Assembly (NCBI RefSeq): GCF_022606295.1
Contig: NZ_JAHHZS010000022.1
Coordinates: 1-64,000, forward strand
DNA length: 64,000 nucleotides
Origin: Arthrobacter bambusae
GTDB taxonomy: Bacteria > Actinomycetota > Actinomycetes > Actinomycetales > Micrococcaceae
Direction of reading: 5' to 3'
Shown here one piece after another: positions 53,595 through 62,205 of the stretch. Both the position numbers and the translations under genes were made by a program. The notes under the pieces were generated by a model. That model did not search any database. It was given only the letters and a program-made list of their open reading frames with translations, and was not told the origin of the DNA. Numbering within the stretch: position 1 is the first letter of the stretch; each line of letters starts with the position of its first letter.

Positions 53595-54229
53595 CGCCGC
53601 AGCATCCGCGGTTTGCGCGGGCCTATGCCCGGGCCGTTCCGGCGATAAACCTCCGCGGGGGCACACAGCACCGGCGGACGTTGCTCGCCGGGCTGCGTGG
53701 CCGCGTCATCGAGGTCGGCGCCGGCGAGGGCTCGTCGTTCGGCCTGTACCCAGCCACTGTGGAAAGCGTCCTCGCGGTTGAACCTGATGACTACCTCAGG
53801 GAGCTTGCCGGAGCCAAGGCGCAGGCCGCTCCGGTGCCGGTCACGGTTGTTCCTGGAACCGCCGAAAACATTCCGGCGGACGTCGGCGGGGCGGACGCCG
53901 TCGTCGTCAGTCTTGCCCTCTGCAGCGTCGCCGACCAGGCGGCGGCGTTGGCGGAAATCCGCCGGGTGCTGGGTCCCGGCGGAACCTTGGCGTTCTACGA
54001 GCACGTGCGCTCGGACAAGCGGTTTATCGCGGCAGTCGAAGACGTGCTCACTCCGGCCTGGCAGCATATGGCCGGAGGCTGCCATCCCAACCGCAACACC
54101 CTGGAGGCGATCGGCGCCGCTGGCTTCCAGGTGGTGCACATTGAGCGTTTCGGCTTCTCTGCGGGCCCGCTGTCGCCGTCGATCGCCCACATCCTGGGCC
54201 GTGCGGTTTCTCCGGGTGAACCGCGTTAG
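53591..54229 (+). CDS. Class I SAM-dependent methyltransferase
   Basis: Cytosolic protein of 212 residues with a Rossmann-type methyltransferase fold: motif I VIEVGAGEGSSFGLYP (about 39-54), acidic end of strand two LAVEPDDYL, and motif IV-like DAVVVSLALCSVAD. The order LRRVLGPGG (here IRRVLGPGG) is typical of UbiE/Methyltransf_11 proteins. It overlaps the DUF488 stop by 4 bases, and the SDR gene follows after 9 bases, so the three genes form an operon. The substrate is unknown; the late HPNRNTLEAIGAAGF block suggests small lipophilic acceptors. Confidence 0.88.
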   Translation: MTPQHPRFARAYARAVPAINLRGGTQHRRTLLAGLRGRVIEVGAGEGSSFGLYPATVESVLAVEPDDYLRELAGAKAQAAPVPVTVVPGTAENIPADVGGADAVVVSLALCSVADQAAALAEIRRVLGPGGTLAFYEHVRSDKRFIAAVEDVLTPAWQHMAGGCHPNRNTLEAIGAAGFQVVHIERFGFSAGPLSPSIAHILGRAVSPGEPR

Positions 54230-54238
54230 GGTGGTGCC

Positions 54239-54997
54239 ATGACTGAGGAAGTACAGACAAAGACCGCAGTGGTGACCGGCGCGAGCACCGGAATCGGCGA
54301 GGCCACAGTGCGGGCCCTGGCCGCCGATGGATGGAAGGTATTCGCTGTCGCCCGCCGTGCGGAGCGGCTCGAGGCACTCGGCGCCGAGAGCGGCGCTGTG
54401 CCGTTCGCCGCGGACATCACCAACGACGACGACGTCGCGGCCTTGCTCTCCGCCGTCACCGAGGCAGGGGGAGCGGACACGCTCATCAACATCGCGGGCG
54501 GCGCACGGGGCGCTGACACCCTGGCCAATGCGCAGACCGAAGACTGGGACTGGATGTACCAAGTCAACGTGCTCGGCACCCTGAAGTTGACCCGGGCCTT
54601 CCTCCCGATGCTGCGGGCCAACGGAGAGGGCACTGTCCTGAACCTGACGTCTACCGCGGGATTCACGGCCTACGAGGGCGGCGGCGGGTACAACGCGGCC
54701 AAGTTCGCCCAGCACGCCATGACCGGTGCCCTGCGCCTTGAAGAAGCCGAGAACAACATCCGCGTGATCGAGGTGGCACCTGGCCTGGTCCACACAGAGG
54801 AGTTCGCGCTCAATCGCCTCGGCGATGCCACTGCGGCGGCGAAGGTGTACGCCGGGGTCGAGAAGCCGCTCACGCCCGAGGACGTCGCCGACGTCGTCAA
54901 GTACGCGGTCTCGGTCCCGCACCACATCAACCTCGACGAGATCATCGTCCGACCGGTGGCGCAGGCAGCTACCCACAAGTTGATCCGCAAGGGCTAA
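54239..54997 (+). CDS. SDR family oxidoreductase
   Basis: Short-chain dehydrogenase of 252 residues resembling YdfG-type NADP-dependent 3-hydroxyacid dehydrogenases. It shows GASTGIGEATV (about 14-24), AVARRAERL marking NADP preference, INIAGGARG replacing the usual NNAG with NIAG, and the active site YNAAKFAQ. The C-terminal PHHINLDEIIVRP is typical for this branch. Start ATG 54239. It ends an operon with the DUF488 and methyltransferase genes and lies just before the ileS leader. Confidence 0.88.
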   Translation: MTEEVQTKTAVVTGASTGIGEATVRALAADGWKVFAVARRAERLEALGAESGAVPFAADITNDDDVAALLSAVTEAGGADTLINIAGGARGADTLANAQTEDWDWMYQVNVLGTLKLTRAFLPMLRANGEGTVLNLTSTAGFTAYEGGGGYNAAKFAQHAMTGALRLEEAENNIRVIEVAPGLVHTEEFALNRLGDATAAAKVYAGVEKPLTPEDVADVVKYAVSVPHHINLDEIIVRPVAQAATHKLIRKG

Positions 54998-55054
54998 GGT
55001 CGAGGCGTCGCGCGTTTCACCCAAGTGGAGCTCGCGGCGCCGCTGCCGTTAGAC

Positions 55055-55319
55055 TTGTGGCACAAGCTTTGACCCGGACATCACCGGTGAGCTTCCGGAA
55101 GAACACCCCCGCCACCACGGGAGCCAGTAGAACCGGACGGGTAAGCCCGTCACAGCAGCAATGAGCGGCCGACGCCGGAACGGCTCCCCTTCACAGGGGG
55201 CAGCACCAGCGGCGGTAAGTGAGGTGGTACCGCGGTACCGGCGATGTTGGAAACAACGCAGCTGGCGCCGTCCTCGCATCCTGAATGAAACTTTGTGTTC
55301 ACCGGCTCAACCCAGGATG
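55055..55319 (+). promoter_or_regulatory. T-box leader of ileS (actinobacterial, translational type)
   Basis: The T-box sequence AGTGAGGTGGTACCGCG (55218-55234) with its TGG bulge is unmistakable. A short Stem I carries ATC (55080-55082), an isoleucine specifier, in GGACATCACCGG. GTGAGG (55219-55224) can pair with CCTCGC (55272-55277) as the antisequestrator. CATCCTG (55277-55283) is exactly complementary to CAGGATG (55313-55319), which includes the ileS ribosome binding site. Uncharged tRNA-Ile should therefore free the start site; this follows known actinobacterial ileS leaders. Confidence 0.9.
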
Positions 55320-55324
55320 AAGAG

Positions 55325-58300
55325 ATGACGTATTACCCCAAGGCCTCCACAACTCCGTCCGGCACCTCACGAGGGGTGTCCGCCTCCGTGAAGTTCCCGG
55401 AGATCGAAGAGCGCATCCTCAAGTACTGGGATGAAGACGGCACCTTCCAAGCCAGCATCGACAACCGCAGCGCCGATCTGCCCGGCGGGCACCCTGGCAG
55501 CAACGAGTTCGTCTTCTACGACGGTCCTCCTTTCGCCAACGGGCTGCCCCACTACGGCCACCTCCTGACCGGCTACGCCAAGGACCTGGTGGGCCGCTAC
55601 CAGACCCAGCGCGGCAAGCGCGTGGAGCGGCGCTTCGGTTGGGATACCCACGGCCTGCCCGCTGAACTCGAAGCAATGAAGCAACTGGGCATGACGGACA
55701 AGACCCAGATCGAAGCGATGGGCATCGACAAGTTCAACGACGCCTGCCGTGCCTCCGTCATGAAATACGCGGACGAATGGAAGAGCTACGTCACGCGGCA
55801 GGCACGCTGGGTGGACTTCGACAACGACTACAAGACCCTCAACGTCGAGTATATGGAGTCTGTCCTGTGGGCCTTCAAGCAGCTCCACGAGAAGGGCCTC
55901 ACCTACAACGGGTACCGCGTCCTGCCGTACTGCTGGAAGGACGAGACGCCGCTGTCCAACCATGAGCTGCGCATGGATGACGACGTCTACAAGAACCGCC
56001 AGGACCAGACCGTCACGGTGACCTTCCCCATCAAGGCAGGGGAGACCGAGCTCTCCAAGTCCCTGGCCGGCGTGCAGGCGCTCGCGTGGACCACGACCCC
56101 CTGGACCCTGCCCACCAACCTGGCGCTCGCCGTCGGGCCGGACATCTCTTACGCGGTGGTTCCTGCCGGTCCCAACGGGATCAAGGCCGCCTCCGCGGAG
56201 GCTCCGGTGACGGGCAGCTTCCTGCTGGCCGCCGATCTGCTCGGCAGCTACGCGAAGGACCTGGGGTACGACGACGGCGCCGCCGCACTTTCTGCCGTCA
56301 CGGCCAGTTACACGGGCACCGAGTTGGCGGGCCTGGAATACGAGCCGCTGTGGGACTACTTCTCCGACACCGAGAAATACGGCACCCAGAACGGCTGGCG
56401 TTTCCTCGTGGCGGACTACGTCACCACCACCGACGGCACCGGCATCGTCCACCAGGCCCCGGCCTACGGTGAAGACGACCAGAAAGTCTGTGAGGACGCC
56501 GGTATCCCCGTGGTCCTTTCCGTCGACGAAGGCGCCAAGTTCCTCCACCTGTTCGCACACGGACCCCTCGCCGAAATCTCCGGCTTGCAGGTGTTCGATG
56601 CCAACAAGCCGATCACGCAGGCACTGCGTTCCGTTGGGCGTTTGGTTCGCCAGGCCAGCTACGAGCACAGCTACCCGCATTGCTGGCGCTGCCGCAACCC
56701 CTTGATCTACCGCGCCGTGTCCTCCTGGTATGTGGAGGTCACCAAGTTCAAGGACCGGATGTCCGAACTGAACCAGGAGATCAACTGGATCCCCGGCAAC
56801 GTCAAGGACGGACAGTTCGGCAAGTGGCTGGCCAACGCCCGTGACTGGTCCATCAGCCGCAACCGCTACTGGGGCTCGCCCATCCCGGTGTGGCAGTCCG
56901 ATGACCCCGAGTACCCGCGCACGGACGTTTACGGCTCCCTCGCCGAGATGGAGGCCGATTTCGGCCGCCTGCCGGTGAACAACGACGGCCAGGTTGACCT
57001 GCACCGCCCGTTCATCGACGAACTGACCCGGCCCAACCCTGACGACCCGCGCTCTCCTGAAGAGGGCCAGTCCACCATGCGCCGGGTGGAGGACGTCCTG
57101 GACGTCTGGTTCGACTCGGGTTCCATGCCCTACGGCCAGGTGCACTATCCGTTCCAGAACGAGGAATGGTTCGAGACCCACAACCCTGCCGACTTCATCG
57201 TCGAGTACATCGGGCAGACCCGCGGCTGGTTCTACATGCTGCACATCCTGTCCACGGCGCTCTTCGACCGGCCGGCCTTCCGCAATGTGATCAGCCACGG
57301 CATCGTGCTGGGCTCCGACGGACAGAAGATGTCCAAGAGCCTGCGCAACTATCCGGACGTTTCCGAGGTCCTGGACCGCGACGGCTCCGACGCCATGCGC
57401 TGGTTCCTGATGTCCAGTCCCATCCTGCGTGGCGGCAACCTCGTGGTCACCGAACAGGGAATCCGCGACGGCGTCCGCCAAGTCATCCTGCCGCTGTGGA
57501 ATGTCTACAGCTTCTTCACGCTGTACACGAACGCTTCCCACGCAGTGGATGGGACAGCCGCCGGCTATGACGCCAAGCTGCGCTACGACGGCTACACGGA
57601 CACAATGGACCAGTACTTGCTGGCAAACACCGGCGACCTCGTCCGCAACCTCACCTCCAGCCTGGACGCATACGACATTTCCGGGGCTTGCGATGAACTG
57701 CGCAGCTACTTGGACATGCTCACCAACTGGTACGTGCGCCGCAGCCGGCAGCGCTTCTTCGACGAGAACACCGACGCCTTCGACGCCCTCTACACGGCAC
57801 TCGAGGCCGTCTGCCGTGTCTCGGCATCGTTGCTTCCCCTGGTTTCCGAGGAGATCTGGCGTGGCCTGACCGGAGGGCGTTCCGTGCATCTGGCTGACTG
57901 GCCCGAGGCCTCGTTGTTCCCGGCAAACCCGGAACTCGTCGAGGCCATGGACCGGGTCCAGCAGATCTGCTCCACCGGTTCCAGCCTGCGCAAGGCCGCC
58001 AACCTTCGCGTTCGCCTGCCGCTGCAGGAACTCACTGTGGTGGCACCCGGTGCCGATGCGCTGGAAGGGTTCGCCGCCGTCGTCGCGGATGAACTGAACC
58101 TGCGGTCCGTCCGCCTCCTCGACGCGGCTACAGCGTCGCCGGAGGAATTCGGTATCGAGCAGAAACTCGTGGTCAATGCCCGCGCGGCAGGTCCGCGGCT
58201 GGGCAAGAACGTCCAGCAGGCCATCAAGGGTTCCAAGTCCGGCGACTGGTCTGTTTCCGATGCAGGAGTGGTCACGGCAGGAGGCCTCGAGCTGGAACCG

Positions 58301-58654
58301 CAGGAGTACACGCTCGAGACCGTCGTCGCGGAATCCGCTGACGGGTCCTCCGCGGCCGTCGCTGTCCTTCCGGGGGGTGGCTTCGTGGTCCTGAACACCG
58401 AGGTGACTCCGGAATTGGCTGCCGAAGGGCTGGCACGGGACATGGTCCGCGCCATCCAGCAGGCCCGCAAGGACGCAGGACTTAATGTCAGCGACCGCAT
58501 CCACACCACAGTCCTGGCCGTCCACGACGTCGTTGATGCCTTGCGCGCCAATGAAGAGCTGGTCAAGACCGAAACCCTGTCCCTCAAGCTCGACCCCGTC
58601 GTCTCCGGCGACGCCGCCGAGCCGCAGATCACCGTTACCAGGATCGAGGCCTAG
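55325..58654 (+). CDS. ileS: Isoleucyl-tRNA synthetase
   Basis: Class I synthetase of 1109 residues charging tRNA-Ile, of the long eukaryote-like type found in actinobacteria. [15 protein letters not shown] holds the HIGH motif (about 78-81) and [11 protein letters not shown] the second signature (about 675). The CP1 editing domain includes [14 protein letters not shown], and CxxC pairs occur in [11 protein letters not shown] 55325 has AGGATGAAGAG upstream, the site hidden by the leader; GTG 55295 is in frame but lies inside the sequester hairpin. folC begins 3 bases after the stop. Confidence 0.96.
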   Translation: MTYYPKASTTPSGTSRGVSASVKFPEIEERILKYWDEDGTFQASIDNRSADLPGGHPGSNEFVFYDGPPFANGLPHYGHLLTGYAKDLVGRYQTQRGKRVERRFGWDTHGLPAELEAMKQLGMTDKTQIEAMGIDKFNDACRASVMKYADEWKSYVTRQARWVDFDNDYKTLNVEYMESVLWAFKQLHEKGLTYNGYRVLPYCWKDETPLSNHELRMDDDVYKNRQDQTVTVTFPIKAGETELSKSLAGVQALAWTTTPWTLPTNLALAVGPDISYAVVPAGPNGIKAASAEAPVTGSFLLAADLLGSYAKDLGYDDGAAALSAVTASYTGTELAGLEYEPLWDYFSDTEKYGTQNGWRFLVADYVTTTDGTGIVHQAPAYGEDDQKVCEDAGIPVVLSVDEGAKFLHLFAHGPLAEISGLQVFDANKPITQALRSVGRLVRQASYEHSYPHCWRCRNPLIYRAVSSWYVEVTKFKDRMSELNQEINWIPGNVKDGQFGKWLANARDWSISRNRYWGSPIPVWQSDDPEYPRTDVYGSLAEMEADFGRLPVNNDGQVDLHRPFIDELTRPNPDDPRSPEEGQSTMRRVEDVLDVWFDSGSMPYGQVHYPFQNEEWFETHNPADFIVEYIGQTRGWFYMLHILSTALFDRPAFRNVISHGIVLGSDGQKMSKSLRNYPDVSEVLDRDGSDAMRWFLMSSPILRGGNLVVTEQGIRDGVRQVILPLWNVYSFFTLYTNASHAVDGTAAGYDAKLRYDGYTDTMDQYLLANTGDLVRNLTSSLDAYDISGACDELRSYLDMLTNWYVRRSRQRFFDENTDAFDALYTALEAVCRVSASLLPLVSEEIWRGLTGGRSVHLADWPEASLFPANPELVEAMDRVQQICSTGSSLRKAANLRVRLPLQELTVVAPGADALEGFAAVVADELNLRSVRLLDAATASPEEFGIEQKLVVNARAAGPRLGKNVQQAIKGSKSGDWSVSDAGVVTAGGLELEPQEYTLETVVAESADGSSAAVAVLPGGGFVVLNTEVTPELAAEGLARDMVRAIQQARKDAGLNVSDRIHTTVLAVHDVVDALRANEELVKTETLSLKLDPVVSGDAAEPQITVTRIEA

Positions 58655-58657
58655 TAC

Positions 58658-60019
58658 ATGAGCGACGAATTCTCCGTAGAAAGCGTCTACGCCGAACTCC
58701 TCGGCCGCGCCCCGGAAAACAAAATGGAGCCGCGCCTGGCGCCCCTGTACCGGGCCATGGATGTACTGGGGGAGCCCAACAAGGCGTTCCCGATCATCCA
58801 CATCACGGGCACCAATGGCAAGACGTCCACCGCCCGCATGATCGAGGCGGGGCTTCGTGCCCACGGCTTGAGCACGGGCCGCTACACGAGTCCGCACCTG
58901 TCCAAGGTCACCGAGCGCATCAGCATCGACGGCGAGCCGGTTTCGGACGAGACCTTTGTCCGGATCTGGGACGAGATCCGTCCGTACCTTGAAATCGTGG
59001 ACAAGGAACTCGAGGCCGACGGCCAGCCCCGGCTCACGTACTTCGAGTGCCTGACCATCCTGGGCTTCGCGGTCTTCGCGGACCAGCCCGTCAATGTCGC
59101 TGTCATCGAGGTGGGCCTGGGCGGCATCACCGATGCCACGAATGTGGGCGACGGACAGGTTTCCGTGGTGACGCCGATTTCGCTCGACCACACGGATCTC
59201 CTCGGCGACACCACCGAGGACATCGCCCACGAGAAGGCCGGAATCATCAAGCCCGGCGGCTTCCTGATCAGCGCGGCCCAGCCCGTGGACGCCGCCCAGG
59301 TGCTCCTGGAGAAGGCGCGCGAGGTGGGGGTGCCGTTCCGCTTCGAAGGTGTCGAGTTCGGGGTCGAGTCCCGTAGCGTCGCCGTCGGGGGCCAAGTGCT
59401 CACCATCCAGGGGCTCGCGGGCCGCTATGAGGACCTGCTGCTGCCGTTGCACGGCGCCCACCAGGCCGAGAACGCGGCAGTCGCCGTCGCGGCACTGGAG
59501 GCCTTTTTCGGCGGAGGCGAGAAGGAACTCGACGGCGACGTCCTGCGCGAGGCTTTCGGAAACGTCACCTCGCCCGGCCGTCTTGAGGTGGTGCGCACCG
59601 CTCCTACGATCATCGTGGATGCCGCCCACAACCCTGAGGGCATCCGCGTCTCTGCCGAGGCAATCGAAGAGGCCTTCAGCTTCAGCAAACTCGTGGTGGT
59701 CCTCGGGGTCCTGAAGGAAAAGGACGCGGAAGAAATCCTGCGGCAGCTCAAGGAATCCCTGGGCGGACTGGCAGAAGAGTTCTGTTTCACGCAGTCCAGC
59801 TCGCCGCGGGCGATCCCGGCCGCGCAGCTGGCCGATCTCGCCGTCGACCTTGGCTTCGGAGCGGACAACGTCCACATTGCCGAGAAGCTGGATGACGCGA
59901 TCGAGTGGGCCGTGGAGCGTGCCGAAGCCAATGATGATTTGGCCGGCGGCGTGCTCGTCACGGGTTCCATCACCGTGGTGGCGGAAGCCCGCATGCTCCT
60001 CGGGAAGGTAGGTTCCTGA
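58658..60019 (+). CDS. folC: Folylpolyglutamate synthase / dihydrofolate synthase
   Basis: Mur-ligase-type enzyme of 453 residues that adds glutamate to dihydropteroate and folates. The P-loop ITGTNGKTSTARM (about 47-59), SPHLSKVTERISIDG, and the magnesium/ATP region VVTPISLDHTDLLG with DIAHEKAGIIK are typical. The C-terminal domain contains IIVDAAHNPEGI. It is the second gene of the ileS operon and is followed 2 bases later by the DUF4233 gene. Confidence 0.95.
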   Translation: MSDEFSVESVYAELLGRAPENKMEPRLAPLYRAMDVLGEPNKAFPIIHITGTNGKTSTARMIEAGLRAHGLSTGRYTSPHLSKVTERISIDGEPVSDETFVRIWDEIRPYLEIVDKELEADGQPRLTYFECLTILGFAVFADQPVNVAVIEVGLGGITDATNVGDGQVSVVTPISLDHTDLLGDTTEDIAHEKAGIIKPGGFLISAAQPVDAAQVLLEKAREVGVPFRFEGVEFGVESRSVAVGGQVLTIQGLAGRYEDLLLPLHGAHQAENAAVAVAALEAFFGGGEKELDGDVLREAFGNVTSPGRLEVVRTAPTIIVDAAHNPEGIRVSAEAIEEAFSFSKLVVVLGVLKEKDAEEILRQLKESLGGLAEEFCFTQSSSPRAIPAAQLADLAVDLGFGADNVHIAEKLDDAIEWAVERAEANDDLAGGVLVTGSITVVAEARMLLGKVGS

Positions 60020-60021
60020 GC

Positions 60022-60468
60022 ATGGCCAAACTCACCAAAGCCCAGCGTGAATGGCGGCCCGGGATGCCCAAGAAGCGCCGCTCCACCAAGGTGATGTTCG
60101 CTTCGACCGTGCTGCTTTTGGAGGCCTTCGTCGCGTTCTTCGCCACTTTGGCTGTCTTCGGACTGAAGCGTGGAGAGCCGGCGCTGGTGCTGGGCTTCGG
60201 CATCACCCTGAGCGTCGTGCTGATCCTGGCGTGTGCCGTGCTCAGCAGGCCGTGGGGCATCGGCCTCGGCTGGGTAATGCAGCTGGTCTTGATTCTCTCC
60301 GGCTTCGTCGAGCCCACGATGTTCGTGGTGGGAGTCCTCTTCGCCGCCTGCTGGTGGTACGGCATCCGTGCCGGGATGAGGATCGACCGCGAGAATGCCC
60401 AGCGTGATCGTGAGCAAGCCGAATGGGACGCTTCGCACGGGGAAGACTCCGCCGGGCAATCCGCCTGA
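60022..60468 (+). CDS. DUF4233 membrane protein
   Basis: Small membrane protein of 148 residues with about four hydrophobic helices (about 24-45, 53-72, 78-95, 97-115) and charged ends. It matches the actinobacterial DUF4233 family, always placed between folC and ndk (M. tuberculosis Rv2446c). Basic residues precede the first helix (KKRRSTKVM), so the N-terminus is probably cytosolic. The function is unknown; tight coupling with folC suggests a link to folate or to nucleotide metabolism but this is not shown. Confidence 0.9.
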   Translation: MAKLTKAQREWRPGMPKKRRSTKVMFASTVLLLEAFVAFFATLAVFGLKRGEPALVLGFGITLSVVLILACAVLSRPWGIGLGWVMQLVLILSGFVEPTMFVVGVLFAACWWYGIRAGMRIDRENAQRDREQAEWDASHGEDSAGQSA

Positions 60469-60521
60469 GCGAAACCCCGTAAACTGGCTGGGAAACCCAC
60501 ACATCCAACATTGGAGCAACC

Positions 60522-60941
60522 GTGAGCATTGAGCGCACCCTTGTACTGATCAAGCCCGACGGCGTCGCCCGCAACTTGAGCGGCAACATCCTCGCCCGCA
60601 TCGAGTCCAAGGGATACTCCCTGGTCGAATTGAAGAAGGTCAACGCCACCCGCGATCTGCTGCAGCAGCACTACGAAGAGCACCTGGGCAAGCCGTTCTA
60701 CGAGCCGCTGGTCGAATTCATGCTCAGCGGCCCGGTTGTCGCCGCCATCTTCGAGGGTCACCGCGTGATCGAAGGCTTCCGTTCCCTTGCGGGAACCACG
60801 GACCCGACGACGGCGGCGCCCGGCACCATCCGTGGCGACTTCGGCCGTGACTGGGGCCTGGCTGTGCAGCAGAACCTGGTCCACGGTTCCGATTCGGTGG
60901 ATTCCGCCGAGCGCGAGATCAAGATCTGGTTCGGCGCGTAG
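60522..60941 (+). CDS. ndk: Nucleoside diphosphate kinase
   Basis: Enzyme of 139 residues that exchanges the terminal phosphate among nucleoside di- and triphosphates. The catalytic His lies in QNLVHGSDS (about 121), and TLVLIKPDGVARN and GTIRGDFGRD are conserved nucleotide-binding blocks. GTG 60522 has TTGGAG upstream. It ends the ileS-folC-DUF4233-ndk gene string; a 19-bp hairpin follows. Confidence 0.97.
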   Translation: MSIERTLVLIKPDGVARNLSGNILARIESKGYSLVELKKVNATRDLLQQHYEEHLGKPFYEPLVEFMLSGPVVAAIFEGHRVIEGFRSLAGTTDPTTAAPGTIRGDFGRDWGLAVQQNLVHGSDSVDSAEREIKIWFGA

Positions 60942-60962
60942 TTTCCCACCACGCCAACGAAC

Positions 60963-61023
60963 AACGCGGGGTCACTTACGGTCCATCCGGAGGTCCGGAA
61001 TGGGCCGTAAGTGACCCCGCGTT
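60963..61023. terminator. Long inverted repeat between ndk and the VKOR-like gene
   Basis: AACGCGGGGTCACTTACGG (60963-60981) and its exact complement (61005-61023) form a 19-bp stem with a 23-base loop between convergent genes. It probably terminates both; its sequence looks like a dispersed intergenic dyad. Confidence 0.65.
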
Positions 61024-61040
61024 AGTTAAGGGATAAGTGC

Positions 61041-61736
61041 TCAGTAACCCGAAGTGCCGATGAAGACATTGATGAAGGAAAAGAAAATGCTCGCGATCAC
61101 GGCAACGTAGAGCAGCGCGGAAATGATCCAACCGGATTCGGCCAGGATCTTCGCCAGGGCTGCCGGCGCTGGAATGACCCCGTGCGCCACGTTCCTGATG
61201 GTCACGAAGACGAAGAGCGGGATCATGCATGCCCACACCACCATGCAGAACGGGCACAGGATGTGAATGACATACAGTGCCTGGGACCATAGCCAGACGA
61301 TGAAGATGAAGCCCAGTGTGACGCCGGTCTGGAGTCCGATCCAGTACCAGCGGGCGAACTTGGCCCCCGCAAAGATTGCCATGGCCGTGGTGATGATCAC
61401 GGCGAAGGCGACAATGCCGATGAACATATTGGGGAAACCGAAAACCGAACTCTGCGGTGTCTTCATGACGCTGCCGCACGATACCCACGGATTGAGGTCG
61501 CAGGCCGTTACGTGGTTCGGGTCGATGAGGACCTGCAGCTTTTCCAGCACGAGCGCCCCGGATGCAAGCCACGCGATGGCGCCGGTGGCGAGCAATAGCC
61601 ACGCAAAGGGGCGGTCGCGGACCATGCGCGGAAATGCGGAGTCCGCGGCGTTCTTCCCTGCAGGGGTTTTCGCGTTCTCCTGCCGGAGGGATCGGGCATC
61701 GTTGTTGGCCAGGTTCGGGCTGGCGGGGCTCGGCAT
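61041..61736 (-). CDS. Vitamin K epoxide reductase family membrane protein
   Basis: Integral membrane oxidoreductase of 231 residues with five predicted helices after a hydrophilic N-terminus of about 40 residues. The loop pair in CDLNPWVSCGSV (about 79-87) and the active CxxC motif CPFC (about 161-164) are those of bacterial VKOR, which reoxidises DsbA-like proteins with quinone. SSVFGFPNMFIGI is also conserved. It is divergent from the RNase E gene and convergent with ndk. A fused thioredoxin domain, seen in some homologues, is absent. Confidence 0.94.
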   Translation of the reverse strand: MPSPASPNLANNDARSLRQENAKTPAGKNAADSAFPRMVRDRPFAWLLLATGAIAWLASGALVLEKLQVLIDPNHVTACDLNPWVSCGSVMKTPQSSVFGFPNMFIGIVAFAVIITTAMAIFAGAKFARWYWIGLQTGVTLGFIFIVWLWSQALYVIHILCPFCMVVWACMIPLFVFVTIRNVAHGVIPAPAALAKILAESGWIISALLYVAVIASIFFSFINVFIGTSGY

Positions 61737-62205
61737 GGTTGGCTGTCCTTTTCTGGGAGGCCCGGCGCGGAACCGGGGAGTGCTCTTGGGAGGATTCTAG
61801 CCGCGCCGGCTGGAGGGCGCGTCCAGCGAGGGCGACGGCACGGAAGGTTTCAGGGCGTGCTTCCTGCCGGGAGTGCGGGCGTGTGAGAGAATGAACATGG
61901 CCGGAAGCCGATCCACATGCGGAATCCGGTCCGGTATCTTGTTCCCAAGACCGCCAGTCATATGCAGGGCATGCCCAGGATCCAATGATCCCCGGAAGCG
62001 CCGCAGTGGCAATGGACGGCACCTGGTTGTGTTTTTAGAACAACGGGTTTGGAGCGAAGCCGGCTTTCCGTGGATGCCGCACCCCCCTGCTGGTGCGAAC
62101 CGGAAAGAACACTACTGACTTCTGTCAACGCCTGCGGGTTTTGACAATATTGCCCCTCTGGGCACCGGATGTGGCGGTTGCGCAAGGGCAGGAGTGTTGC
62201 CACAT
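61737..62205. other. Long intergenic region before the RNase E/G gene
   Basis: About 470 bases between the divergent VKOR-like and RNase genes hold no gene I can support. A dyad TGTCAA (62123-62128) and TTGACA (62141-62146) lies close to the RNase start. GGAG at 62191-62194 is the likely ribosome binding site. A long leader would fit autoregulation, which is known for rne in enteric bacteria; here it is only inference. Confidence 0.4.

Noticed and set aside
55367..59875. A 1502-codon open frame on the minus strand opposite ileS and folC
   Set aside because: It is the mirror of two clearly recognised synthetase genes; the translated product has no family likeness, and long antisense frames are expected from GC-rich codon bias.
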